A DNA stretch of 64,000 nt, from contig JASJGL010000010.1 in NCBI GenBank assembly GCA_033791545.1, positions 8,557 through 72,556 of the forward strand, read 5' to 3'. The translations under genes were made by a program, and so were the position numbers. How positions within the stretch are numbered: the first letter of the stretch is position 1; each line of letters starts with the position of its first letter. The notes below the pieces were generated by a model. That model worked only from the letters and a program-made list of their open reading frames with translations. It searched no databases and was not told where the DNA came from. Source of the stretch: Antarcticimicrobium sp033791545. Its GTDB lineage: Bacteria; Pseudomonadota; Alphaproteobacteria; Rhodobacterales; Rhodobacteraceae. Below, one piece after another: positions 33,714-46,729 of this stretch.

Positions 33714-35177
33714 TTACAGGAAAGGGGTTTCGTCGAATGACCGCAATTTCCGGCTGTGCAAACGCTCCAACGGCATGGTTCGCAGCCGCTCCATCGCGCG
33801 AATTCCGATGTTCAAATGGCGCGAAACCTGCGTCTTGTAAAACTCGGATGCCATTCCCGGCAGCTTGAGTTCGCCATGCAACGGCTTGTCCGACACACAG
33901 AGCAGCGTGCCATAGGGCACCCGGAACCGGTATCCATTGGCGGCGATCGTGCCGCTTTCCATATCCAGCCCGATCGCCCGGCTCTGGCTGAGCCGCTGAA
34001 CTGGCCCGGACTGATCGCGCAGTTCCCAATTGCGGTTGTCCAGCGTCGCCACCGTGCCGGTGCGCATCACCCGTTTGAGGTCATAGCCCTCCAACTGGGT
34101 CAGCTCCGCCACCGCATCCTGCAACGCCACCTGAATCTCGGCCAGCGCCGGGATCGGCACCCAAACCGGCAGATCGTCGTCCAGCACCTTGTCTTCGCGC
34201 AGATAGCCATGGGCGAGCACGAAGTCGCCCAGCGCCTGGCTGTTGCGCAGCCCGGCGCAGTGGCCAACCATGATCCAAGCATGCGGGCGCAGCACGGCGA
34301 TATGATCCGTCGCTGTCTTGGCATTCGACGGGCCGACCCCGATATTCACCAGCGTGATGCCACCGCCATCGGGACGTTTCAGATGAAAGGACGGCATCTG
34401 CGGAATCTTGCCCGCCGCCGGGATCGGTGTGTCAGGCTCGGTGATCTCCACATCCCCGGTGGTGACAAAACTGCTGTAGCCGCTGTCCGGATCGGCAAGC
34501 TGGGCGCGGGCAAACGCCTCGAATTCGCTGACATAGAACTGATAGTTGGTGAACAGCACGTGGTTCTGAAAATGCGCCGGGTCGGTGGCGGTGTAATGGC
34601 TTAACCGCGCCAGCGAATAATCCACCCGCTGCGCGGTAAAGGGGGCCAGCGCCCCAACCCCGCCCGATGCGACAAAGGTGCCGTTGACGATATCATCATT
34701 GGTGGTCGACAGATCCGGTACGTCAAAGACATCGCGCAGCACGAATTCGGTCGCGCCCTCCTGCGGCACCGCGATGGTGATATCATTGGCTACTGCGAAA
34801 TGCACCGGCATCGGCGTGTCCGACAAGCCAATGGTCACCGGCACCCGGTGATTTTCCAACAACAGCCCGATCTGCTGGACCAGATAGTTGCGGAACAGAT
34901 CCGGGCGCGTGATGGTCGCGGCATAGGTGCCCGGCGCCGGCACATGGCCAAAACTCAGCCGGGTATCGACATGGGCATGGCTTGTGGTGGTGATACGGAT
35001 CTCGGGGTAATAGGCCCGCACCCGCCCCACAGGCGCGCCACGGGTCATGACCTCGGCAAAGCGGGAACACAGAAAATCCACCGCCTGATCGTAAAGCTGC
35101 CCAAGCCGGTCCACCGCCGCCTCCGGGTCGGTGAACTGCTCCGGAGCGGCGGCGGCGGGCGTGTGCACGCGGGTCAT
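33714..35177 (-). CDS. amn: AMP nucleosidase
   Basis: This 487-aa enzyme hydrolyses AMP to adenine and ribose 5-phosphate. An N-terminal Amn-specific domain (about residues 1-180) precedes a nucleoside-phosphorylase-like domain with VNIGVGPSNAKTATDHIA near 282, WIMVGHCAGLR near 308, and the substrate-site DMESGTIAANGYRFRVPYGTLL near 415. It overlaps the adenine deaminase stop/start as ATGA, so its adenine product can go directly to the next step. Confidence 0.93.
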   Translation of the reverse strand: MTRVHTPAAAAPEQFTDPEAAVDRLGQLYDQAVDFLCSRFAEVMTRGAPVGRVRAYYPEIRITTTSHAHVDTRLSFGHVPAPGTYAATITRPDLFRNYLVQQIGLLLENHRVPVTIGLSDTPMPVHFAVANDITIAVPQEGATEFVLRDVFDVPDLSTTNDDIVNGTFVASGGVGALAPFTAQRVDYSLARLSHYTATDPAHFQNHVLFTNYQFYVSEFEAFARAQLADPDSGYSSFVTTGDVEITEPDTPIPAAGKIPQMPSFHLKRPDGGGITLVNIGVGPSNAKTATDHIAVLRPHAWIMVGHCAGLRNSQALGDFVLAHGYLREDKVLDDDLPVWVPIPALAEIQVALQDAVAELTQLEGYDLKRVMRTGTVATLDNRNWELRDQSGPVQRLSQSRAIGLDMESGTIAANGYRFRVPYGTLLCVSDKPLHGELKLPGMASEFYKTQVSRHLNIGIRAMERLRTMPLERLHSRKLRSFDETPFL

Positions 35178-36985
35178 GTTTGTGGCTCTAACAAGTCAAT
35201 TCTCTCGAATTTTCGCACATCGACCAGACCCAGATCCGAGATCCGCAATTCCGGGATCACCACCAGCGCCAGCAGAGAATGCTGCATATAGGCGTTGTTC
35301 AGATCACAGCCGCAATCGCGCATCGCCTGCATCATCCGCTCGGCCTTTTGCGCCACCTCGCGCGCCGGAGCGTCCGACATCAGCCCGGCGATCGGCAGCT
35401 CGACCAACGCGAGTTCCGCACCGTCACGGAACACGGTCACGCCGCCGCCGACCTCGGCCAGCCGGTTGGCGGCCAGCGCCATCTGCGCCCGGTCGGTGCC
35501 CACCACGATCATGTGATGGCTGTCATGCGCCACCGTCGAGGCCATGGCCATCCGCCCGCTATAGCCAAAGCCCGAGACAAAGCCGTTGACCACGCCGCCG
35601 GTGCCCCGGTGCCGTTCGACCAAAGCGATCTGACAAACTTCGCTCGCGCCCTCATGCGTGCCCTCGACCAGCCCGTTGCGCACCGGCAGATCGACCTGCA
35701 ACGCCTTGGTCGGGGCCTGATTCTCGATCACCCCGATCACATTGGCCCGCGCCGTATTGGCGCCCTCGGGCGCGGCAATCTCGAAATCCGTCGCGGTCAG
35801 GGGATGCCCCAGATGCACGGTGCCCCGCGCGCTGTCAGGCCAGTCGTAATGCGGGCAATCGACCAGACACTCCCCATCTTGCGCCACCAACCGCCCACGG
35901 GCGAAAACCTTCTCGATCGGCAGGGTCACAAGGTCGGAGGTCAGGATCACATCCGCCCGCCGCCCCGGCGTCAGCGACCCCAACTCGCGCTCCAACCCGA
36001 AATGGGTCGCGGTGTTGATCGTCGCCATCTGCAACGCCACCAATGGATCGCAACCACAGGCAATCGCATGGCGCACCACCCGGTTCATGTGGCCGTCATT
36101 TACCAGCGTGCCGGAATGGCTGTCATCGGTGCACAGGATGAAGTTGCGCGGGTCCAGCCCCTTTTCGGTGACGGCGGTGATCTGGCTTTCCACGTCATAC
36201 CAAGCGCTGCCCAGCCGCATCATGCTTCGCATGCCCTGCCGCACCCGGGCGATTGCGTCGGCCTCGCAGGTGCCCTCGTGATCATCGGCGGGCCCACCGG
36301 CGACATAGGCGGCGAAATCAGGCCCTAAATCAGGCGATGCGTAATGCCCGCCCACCGTCTTGCCCGCTGCCTGCGTCGCCGCGATCTCGGCCAGCATCTT
36401 GGGGTCCGCCGCCGCCACACCGGGAAAGTTCATCATCTCGCCCAAGCCGACAATGCCGGGCCATGTCATCGCCTCGGCCACGTCTTCGGGCGAAATTTCA
36501 TGCCCCGTGGTCTCCAACCCTGGCGCCGAGGGCGCGCAGGAGGGCATCTGGGTCAAGACGTTGATCGGCTGCATCACCGCCTCGTCATGCATGTAGCGCA
36601 CACCGTCCAGACCCAGCACATTGGCGATCTCATGCGGGTCGGTGAAGATGCTGGTGGTGCCATGCGGAATGATCGCGCGGGCAAACTCCGCCGGGGTCAG
36701 CATGCCGCTTTCGATATGCATATGTGCGTCGCAAAGCCCGGGGATCATATAGCGGCCATCGGCCTCGACCACCTGCGTGCCCTCGCCAATGCAATAGCTG
36801 GCATCAGGCACCACGCAAGCGATGCGCCCCTCGACGATGGCGATGTCGTGATCCGGCAGGATCTCGCGGCTGTGGACATTGACCCACTGGCCCTTGCGGA
36901 TAACCAGATCAGCGGGCGCGCGCCCGGCGGCGACGGCGATAAGGCGGGGGGCGCATTCGGCCCAGGTTTTTACGATGTTCTGCTC
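35174..36985 (-). CDS. ade: Adenine deaminase
   Basis: This metal-dependent amidohydrolase (603 aa) converts adenine to hypoxanthine and ammonia. The metal-binding motif GLCDAHMHIESGMLTP is near residue 80, TDPHEIANVLG near 105, and TDDSHSG near 280. Size matches the Ade family. The start at 36985 (MEQNIVKTW) is likely but has only a weak ribosome site. It is translationally coupled to the AMP nucleosidase downstream. Confidence 0.92.
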   Translation of the reverse strand, partial: EQNIVKTWAECAPRLIAVAAGRAPADLVIRKGQWVNVHSREILPDHDIAIVEGRIACVVPDASYCIGEGTQVVEADGRYMIPGLCDAHMHIESGMLTPAEFARAIIPHGTTSIFTDPHEIANVLGLDGVRYMHDEAVMQPINVLTQMPSCAPSAPGLETTGHEISPEDVAEAMTWPGIVGLGEMMNFPGVAAADPKMLAEIAATQAAGKTVGGHYASPDLGPDFAAYVAGGPADDHEGTCEADAIARVRQGMRSMMRLGSAWYDVESQITAVTEKGLDPRNFILCTDDSHSGTLVNDGHMNRVVRHAIACGCDPLVALQMATINTATHFGLERELGSLTPGRRADVILTSDLVTLPIEKVFARGRLVAQDGECLVDCPHYDWPDSARGTVHLGHPLTATDFEIAAPEGANTARANVIGVIENQAPTKALQVDLPVRNGLVEGTHEGASEVCQIALVERHRGTGGVVNGFVSGFGYSGRMAMASTVAHDSHHMIVVGTDRAQMALAANRLAEVGGGVTVFRDGAELALVELPIAGLMSDAPAREVAQKAERMMQAMRDCGCDLNNAYMQHSLLALVVIPELRISDLGLVDVRKFERIDLLEPQT

Positions 36986-37309
36986 CATGATGCAGGTTGA
37001 CACGGGAATTTTCGGCAATCAAGCCGACTGCGTTTGAAGCTTTTGTAATAGGTGTTTCAAATGGACCTTGAAACCGGCAGCGCAGCGAGGTTCGACCGCT
37101 CGCGCCGGGCTTCGGACTGTACCTTGTGGAACGCAATATCGGGACAGAAATCGCTTTTTTAGAAACTGTTTTTCACAGGGGCTGCCACGAAAGCCACATG
37201 GCCTGCGCCCAAGCCCCCAGATTGCCGCCCCTCAAGGTCGATCCGCTTTCCGCTGGTTCTGCAGCGCCCGGGCAGGCAGGATGCCCCGGACTGAGCAAAG
37301 GAGCCTGAC
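36986..37309. other. Divergent intergenic region between ade and the aldolase-like gene
   Basis: This 324-base region must hold the divergent promoters of both genes. I see no convincing operator, riboswitch or small gene. One frame has a short stretch like a histidine-kinase G2 box, but the rest of it does not support a kinase remnant. Confidence 0.5.
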
Positions 37310-38065
37310 ATGACCGTAACCAACCTGCGCCCCAACATGGACAACTGGCCCGAACGCGTCGACCTCGCCGCTGCCTTCCGCTGGACCGCCCGGCTGAACC
37401 TGCATGAGGCGGTGGCGAATCATTTCAGCCTGGCCATCAACGAGGAGGGCACCCGGTTCCTGATGAACCCGAACCAGATGCATTTCTCGCGCATCCGGGC
37501 CAGCGATCTGATCGTCGTGGATGCGAATGATCCCGAAACGCTGACAGGCCCCGACGCCCCGGACCCCACCGCCTGGGGGCTGCATGGCGGCATCCACCGC
37601 CATTGCCCGCATGCTCGCTGCGCCATGCATGTGCACTCGATCCATGCCACCGTGCTCGCCAGCCTCGCCGACAGCGCCTTGCCGCCGATCGATCAGAACT
37701 GTGCCACCTTCTTCAACCGCTATGTGATTGATGACAGCTATGGCGGGCTGGCCTTTGAGAATGAGGGCGAACGCTGTGCCGCGCTGCTCACCGATCCGAA
37801 GAAAAAGGTGATGATCATGGGTAATCACGGCGTCATGGTGATCGGGGAAACCGTCGCCGAGACCTTCAACAGGCTCTATTACTTCGAACGCGCCGCCGAG
37901 ACCTATATTCGCGCACTGCAAACCGGTCGCCCCCTACGGGTGCTGTCCGACGAGGTGGCAGAAAAAACCGCGCGGGAGTTGGAGGCCTATCCCGAGCAGG
38001 ACACCCGGCATCTGGCCGAGCTCAAGGCCATTCTCGACGATGAGGGTTCGAATTACGCAAGTTAG
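37310..38065 (+). CDS. Class II aldolase/adducin family protein
   Basis: This 251-aa protein has the class II aldolase fold. Metal histidines are seen in AMHVHSIHATVLASL near residue 105 and a third in IMGNHGVMVIGE near 168. The catalytic glutamate of true fuculose/ribulose-phosphate aldolases, normally in an SSE motif before the first helix, is not seen; that region reads TAWGLHGGIHRHCP. This places it with the adducin-like group, whose reactions are largely unknown. AAAGGAG lies upstream of the start. Confidence 0.88.
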   Translation: MTVTNLRPNMDNWPERVDLAAAFRWTARLNLHEAVANHFSLAINEEGTRFLMNPNQMHFSRIRASDLIVVDANDPETLTGPDAPDPTAWGLHGGIHRHCPHARCAMHVHSIHATVLASLADSALPPIDQNCATFFNRYVIDDSYGGLAFENEGERCAALLTDPKKKVMIMGNHGVMVIGETVAETFNRLYYFERAAETYIRALQTGRPLRVLSDEVAEKTARELEAYPEQDTRHLAELKAILDDEGSNYAS

Positions 38066-38100
38066 GGTCGTTTTTCGACCCGCTGCGGCAAAGGTTTCAT

Positions 38101-38140
38101 GCCTCCGGCGGGAGTATTTCCGGCCATAAAAAGACAGGGG
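38101..38140 (+). repeat. GAGTATTT intergenic repeat, copy 1
   Basis: The core GGGAGTATTT, then CCGGCCATAAAAAGA, recurs in inverted form at 38261-38300 and in a shorter form at 55980-56011. All three lie just past gene ends. Confidence 0.55.
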
Positions 38141-38260
38141 AGGATCAGCCCCTCCCCCGTCGAAAGGCCGTTTCCGGTCTTTTCTTGGCGCGGACATCGG
38201 CGCTCCCGCCTGTACCGCGGGTCCGAGCTTGCGCGCATATCGGTTAACGCCGCGCTAATC

Positions 38261-38300
38261 CCGCTCTTTTTCTGGCCGGAAAATACTCTCGGGGGGTCGC
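38261..38300 (-). repeat. GAGTATTT intergenic repeat, copy 2
   Basis: On the minus strand this reads GAGAGTATTTTCCGGCC, then AGAAAAAGAGCGGG, closely matching copy 1 at 38101-38140 in the opposite direction. Confidence 0.55.
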
Positions 38301-38371
38301 CATTGTTGCGCCATTGGTCCGAGCGACAATGGCGACGGGGGCAGACAGCCCCCCGGCTGCGACGGTCGAGA

Positions 38372-39037
38372 TCAGAAATCCAGATCGGTGTAATGCGGCG
38401 GCGGGCGGAACCCCGGCACCTGGTCGGCCAGAATCGAACGGAACGCCGGGCGTGATTTGATCTTGGCGTACCAGTCCTTGACCACGGCCGAGCGATTCCA
38501 ATCGACGTCAGAGGTATAATCCAGCGAGCTCAGATGCGCGGCGGCGGCGAAATCGGCCAGTGTCATGACGTCGCCCGCCAGCCAGCGGCGATGATCCAGC
38601 AGCCAATGCATGTAATCGAGGTGATATTTGATCGCTTTTGAGCCGGCCTTGACGTTGCCGCTATCGGGATAGCCCTGGCCGGTGACCTTCTTGTTCACCC
38701 GCTCATAGAGCAGCTTCGAGGTCACCTCACTGTGAAACTTGTCGTCAAACCAGCCGACCAGCCGGCGCACCTCCAGCCGTTGCGTCGGGTCTTTCGGCAT
38801 CAGCGGCGGATCGGTCCGGGTCTCGTCGAGATACTCACAGATCGCCGAGCTTTCCGCCATGGTCCGCCCGTCAAGTTGCAGGACCGGCACCTTGGCCGCC
38901 GGGTTGCGCCGCAGGAAATCCGGGCTCGCCTCCCAATAGCGCTCTTCGATAAGCTGCACTTCGATGTGTTTTTCGGCCAGCGCCAGGCGAACCTTGCGGC
39001 AGAACGGAGAGAGGGGGGCGTGATAGAGTCGGGCCAT
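38372..39037 (-). CDS. Glutathione S-transferase family protein
   Basis: This is a 221-aa soluble protein. The N-terminal thioredoxin-like domain has SPFCRKVRLALAEKHI near residue 10 and the glutathione-site segment AESSAICEYLDE near 61; an all-helical C-terminal domain follows (LADFAAAAHLSSLD near 160). The cysteine near position 13 suggests an omega- or beta-like thiol-transfer type. The substrate is unknown. Confidence 0.9.
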   Translation of the reverse strand: MARLYHAPLSPFCRKVRLALAEKHIEVQLIEERYWEASPDFLRRNPAAKVPVLQLDGRTMAESSAICEYLDETRTDPPLMPKDPTQRLEVRRLVGWFDDKFHSEVTSKLLYERVNKKVTGQGYPDSGNVKAGSKAIKYHLDYMHWLLDHRRWLAGDVMTLADFAAAAHLSSLDYTSDVDWNRSAVVKDWYAKIKSRPAFRSILADQVPGFRPPPHYTDLDF

Positions 39038-39098
39038 GGCGATCAGCAGTCACTGGTTTGGGGTGCCCGATTACCAATGCCCTGCCACGCGCCGATTT

Positions 39099-39833
39099 TC
39101 AATCCTCGAAACACTTGGCGCGCCCGTCTGCGCGGATGGTGGCCGCCCCGTCAGCGATCGCCGCGGCCCGCCGCCGCACCCGATCCGAGGGTTTGCGCAC
39201 CGAGCGGCCTTTCGGAGATGGCAATATCGCGGCGATCAGCGCGGCCTGTCCTGCGCTCAACTCTTTTGGTGCAACACCGAAGTATTCCTGCGCCGCTGCC
39301 CCGACACCAAACACGCCCTCGCCGGTCTCGGCAACATTGAGATAGACCTCGACAATCCGGCGCTTGGACCAGACCGCCTCGACCAAGGGTGTGATCGCGG
39401 TTTCCAGCGCCTTGCGAAACCAGCTTCGCCCCTGCCAGAGCAGCACGTTCTTGACCACCTGCTGCGACAGGGTCGAGCCGCCGCGGTTTGCGCCCTCGGC
39501 GATCGCGGCGCGGATCGCGGTGACATCAAACCCCCAGTGCTGGCAAAAATTGGCGTCCTCGGCGGCCACGACCGAGCGGACCATCACCGGGGCGATCTCC
39601 TCAAGCGGCACCCAGTCGCGCTTGAGCTTGCCGTATTTGCCGTATTCGACCCACATGGTGTGGGTGATCGGCGGGTTCACCACCGTGAAAAGCAGTACCA
39701 GTGCAACCACCAGCACGATCGGCACCAGCACGATGCGCAGCAGCCAACGGCGCAGCCAGCGCAGCGGCTGGTACGTTCTGCGGGCGGTCTTGCTGCGCCC
39801 CGTCGTTTTCGATTTTGCGTTCCGGTTTCCCAC
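39099..39833 (-). CDS. mtgA: Monofunctional peptidoglycan transglycosylase
   Basis: This GT51 enzyme (244 aa) polymerises lipid II glycan chains on the outer face of the inner membrane. A membrane anchor lies near residues 30-52. The catalytic glutamate is in SVVAAEDANFCQHWGF near 89, GGSTLSQQVVKN near 117, and KRRIVEVYLNVAETGEGVFG near 150, all GT51 hallmarks. There is no transpeptidase domain. Confidence 0.95.
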   Translation of the reverse strand: MGNRNAKSKTTGRSKTARRTYQPLRWLRRWLLRIVLVPIVLVVALVLLFTVVNPPITHTMWVEYGKYGKLKRDWVPLEEIAPVMVRSVVAAEDANFCQHWGFDVTAIRAAIAEGANRGGSTLSQQVVKNVLLWQGRSWFRKALETAITPLVEAVWSKRRIVEVYLNVAETGEGVFGVGAAAQEYFGVAPKELSAGQAALIAAILPSPKGRSVRKPSDRVRRRAAAIADGAATIRADGRAKCFED

Positions 39834-39903
39834 CTGCCCTGCTTGCCCGCAGGACCGGGGCCGGTCAAGACATGAGCGGGTGCTCAGGCCCTGAAAGGTG
39901 AAA

Positions 39904-39928
39904 AGGCCCCACCGGATCGGTGAAGCCT
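39904..39928 (-). terminator. Terminator after gltB
   Basis: AGGC-TTCACCG and CGGTGGG-GCCT form a stem with a short loop; on the minus strand it is followed by TTTTCACCTTT. It lies about 26 bases past the gltB stop. Confidence 0.65.
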
Positions 39929-39953
39929 CTCTTTTTGTCGGGGCTGGTGCGGC

Positions 39954-44486
<4,533 letters not shown>

Positions 44487-44488
44487 TC

Positions 44489-44929
44489 TCAGGCTCCTTC
44501 TGGCGCTGGCCCGAACTGCGCCATCACCTGCGCTTCGGTCATCACCTCATGTTCGCCGGCAAACGCGAACGCGTCGGGTTTGCGGTCAATGAAGATCTCG
44601 CGCGTCATGCGCAGGCCGTCGGCATTGTCGAACAGGCCGATCGGTATCTCGTAATTTCCCTTGTGCGGGCCCTCTGCGGTCACCCTATACCACAGGCCCG
44701 AGCCGCAGCGGTCACACCAGGCCCGCTCGGCCCAGTCTGACGACTGGATGCGCCGGATGTTCTCGCTGCCCTGCCAGTCGATATCGCCCTCGGCTACGGT
44801 CACCGCCAACAGCGCCGAGCCAGCCCAGCGTTGGCACATCTTGCAATGGCATGCGCCGAACTCCCGACTCGGGTCGTGGGCGGTGAATCGCACCGCGCCG
44901 CACATGCATTTCCCGTTTCGATCCGTCAT
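44489..44929 (-). CDS. GFA family zinc protein inside the glutamate synthase operon
   Basis: This 146-aa protein belongs to the GFA/CENP-V family (glutathione-dependent formaldehyde-activating-like). Its zinc cysteines are all present: CMCGAVRF near residue 7, CHCKMCQRW near 28 and CDRCGSGLWY near 69. Many members are not true GFA enzymes and their role is unknown. It stands between gltD and gltB and ends 2 bases before the gltB start, so it should be co-translated with gltB. A role in glutamate synthase is untested. Confidence 0.88.
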   Translation of the reverse strand: MTDRNGKCMCGAVRFTAHDPSREFGACHCKMCQRWAGSALLAVTVAEGDIDWQGSENIRRIQSSDWAERAWCDRCGSGLWYRVTAEGPHKGNYEIPIGLFDNADGLRMTREIFIDRKPDAFAFAGEHEVMTEAQVMAQFGPAPEGA

Positions 44930-45061
44930 CCTTGGCTTCTCCAGCTTAGGTCACGTCACCTGACTGTTTTGCCGCATTGCGGCGACAATGCCGCGATGCA
45001 GCGGAGTTTGAGCGTCGCCCCGGGGCGCGTTCTCCGCTCCCCCGGTTGTCGCGGGCTGTCG

Positions 45062-46501
45062 CTATTGTGCGGCAACCGCCTCCGGAAGGCTGAACCGCTC
45101 CAGAATCGCCTGCGCACAATCGCGCCCGTCGCGGATCGCCCAGACCACCAGACTGGCGCCGCGCACGATGTCACCCACCGCATAGACCCCGTCCAGCGCC
45201 GTGGCGCCACTGGTGAACTCGGCCTTGACGGTGCCCCAACGGGTCACCTCCAGCGCCTCCGTATCCCAGAGCTTGGGCAGATTCTCGGGCTCGAACCCCA
45301 GCGCCTTGATCACGAGATCGGCGTCTTCGACATAATCGGCACCCTCGATCACTTCGGGGGATTGCCGGCCAGTCACGTCAGGCGCGCCCAGACGCATCTT
45401 TTGCACCATCACGCCAGTCACGGCGCCACCCTTGTCGGCAAAGCCCTTGGGCGCGCGCAACCATTCGAACACGACGCCCTCTTCCTCGGCGTTCTGCACC
45501 TCGCGCTGCGAGCCGGGCATGTTTGCGCGGTCGCGGCGGTACAGACATTTGACCGACGTCGCGCCTTCGCGGATCGAGGTGCGGACACAGTCCATCGCGG
45601 TGTCTCCGCCCCCGATCACCACCACCCGCTTGCCATCGGCGGACAGCGCCCCGCTGTCATAGTCTTCCACCGCGTCGCCAAAGCTTTTGCGGTTGGACGC
45701 AGTCAGGAAATCAAGCGCGCGCACGATCCCCTTGGCCCCGCTGCCCGGCATTTCCAGATCGCGCGACTTGTAGACCCCGGTGGCGATGATCACCGCGTCA
45801 TGCTTTGCACGGATCGCCTCGAACGTGATATCCACGCCGACGGCGCAATTCAGCACAAAGTTGACGCCGCCCGCTGCCAGCAGGTCGTTGCGGCGCATCA
45901 CGATGTCTTTCTCCAGTTTGAAGCCGGGGATGCCGTACATCATCAACCCGCCAGCACGGTCAGAGCGGTCATAGACCGTCACCTGAATGCCGGCGCGGCG
46001 CAGCATGTCAGCCGCCGCTAACCCGCCGGGGCCGGCCCCGATGATGCCGACGCTTTCGGTGCGTTCCTGCGCCGGGTCGATCGGCTGAACCCAGCCTTCG
46101 TCCCAGGCTGTATCGGTGATGTATTTTTCCACCGCGCCGATCGTCACGGTGCCGTGGCCCGATTGTTCGATCACGCAATTGCCTTCGCACAGACGATCCT
46201 GCGGGCAGATACGGCCGCAGACCTCGGGAAAGGTATTGGTCGCCTGGCTCAGTTCATAGGCTTCTTTCAGCCGCCCGGTCGCGGTCAGACGCAGCCAGTC
46301 GGGGATGTTGTTGTGCAGCGGGCAATGCGACTGGCAATAGGGCACACCGCATTGGCTGCACCGGCTGGCCTGCTCCTTGGCCTTTTCGTCCGCGAACTCG
46401 GCATAGATTTCATGGAAATCGGTGCGGCGTTGATCGGCAACGCGCTTGACTGGCATGTCCCGTCCGATCTGGACGAATTTCAGCATCGGTTGTTTGGCCA
46501 C
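45062..46501 (-). CDS. gltD: Glutamate synthase small subunit
   Basis: This 479-aa flavoprotein takes electrons from NADPH and feeds them to GltB. N-terminal 4Fe-4S cysteines are in CSQCGVPYCQSHCPL near residue 45 and CGRICPQDRLCEGNC near 95. FAD-binding IGAGPGGLAAAD is near 150 and NADPH-binding VIGGGDTAMDCVR near 293. It is first in gltD-GFA-gltB, with 132 bases, including a GCCGC/GCGGC hairpin at 44971-44983, before the GFA gene. Confidence 0.96.
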   Translation of the reverse strand: MAKQPMLKFVQIGRDMPVKRVADQRRTDFHEIYAEFADEKAKEQASRCSQCGVPYCQSHCPLHNNIPDWLRLTATGRLKEAYELSQATNTFPEVCGRICPQDRLCEGNCVIEQSGHGTVTIGAVEKYITDTAWDEGWVQPIDPAQERTESVGIIGAGPGGLAAADMLRRAGIQVTVYDRSDRAGGLMMYGIPGFKLEKDIVMRRNDLLAAGGVNFVLNCAVGVDITFEAIRAKHDAVIIATGVYKSRDLEMPGSGAKGIVRALDFLTASNRKSFGDAVEDYDSGALSADGKRVVVIGGGDTAMDCVRTSIREGATSVKCLYRRDRANMPGSQREVQNAEEEGVVFEWLRAPKGFADKGGAVTGVMVQKMRLGAPDVTGRQSPEVIEGADYVEDADLVIKALGFEPENLPKLWDTEALEVTRWGTVKAEFTSGATALDGVYAVGDIVRGASLVVWAIRDGRDCAQAILERFSLPEAVAAQ

Positions 46502-46565
46502 GGCTCAGACTCCATGATTGCTTGGCTGCGCTTGTTTATGAGAAGTCAAAGAAGATTAAAAGTCA

Positions 46566-46637
46566 TAGGTACTGACCTAGTTTTACTTTTTATTGCCGCA
46601 CCGCAGCGCTAGACGAAAGTTTTACCTATTTTTAGGT
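46566..46637. promoter_or_regulatory. Paired inverted repeats in the gltD-uppP divergent region
   Basis: TAGGT-ACTG-ACCTA (46566-46579) and ACCTA-TTTT-TAGGT (46624-46637) are perfect inverted repeats with equal 4-base spacers and opposite arm order. Each lies beside a copy of AGTTTTAC (46580-46587 and 46618-46625). The stretch is AT-rich in a GC-rich genome and lies 65-140 bases upstream of gltD. It looks like a regulator-binding pair, but no regulator is known. Confidence 0.5.
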
Positions 46638-46729
46638 ATCAACCCGGTCCTAAATGCGAACTTTTCATTCTGCCACAAACACTTATACATATCGGCACCA
46701 TACCCCCTCCCTTCCGGACACATCGCGCC

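Larger units (their letters stand above)
38066..38371. other. Repeat-rich intergenic region between aldolase-like and GST genes
   Basis: No gene is seen in 306 bases between converging genes. It holds two inverted copies of a GAGTATTT-centred repeat (listed separately), hairpin GGGGAGG/CCCTCCCC at about 38137-38157, a possible plus-strand terminator (AAAGGCCG/CGGTCTTT, then TTCTT) near 38165, and a 10-base inverted repeat TCGCCATTGT/ACAATGGCGA at 38297-38335. These probably end both transcripts. Confidence 0.55.

Noticed and set aside
37068..37308. A possible histidine-kinase remnant (GFGLYLVERN) upstream of the aldolase-like gene
   Set aside because: Only about ten residues look kinase-like; no other kinase box is in frame and the downstream sequence is unrelated.
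36986..37309. A purine riboswitch in front of adenine deaminase
   Set aside because: I could not find the conserved junction bases or three-stem layout of purine or PreQ1 riboswitches.
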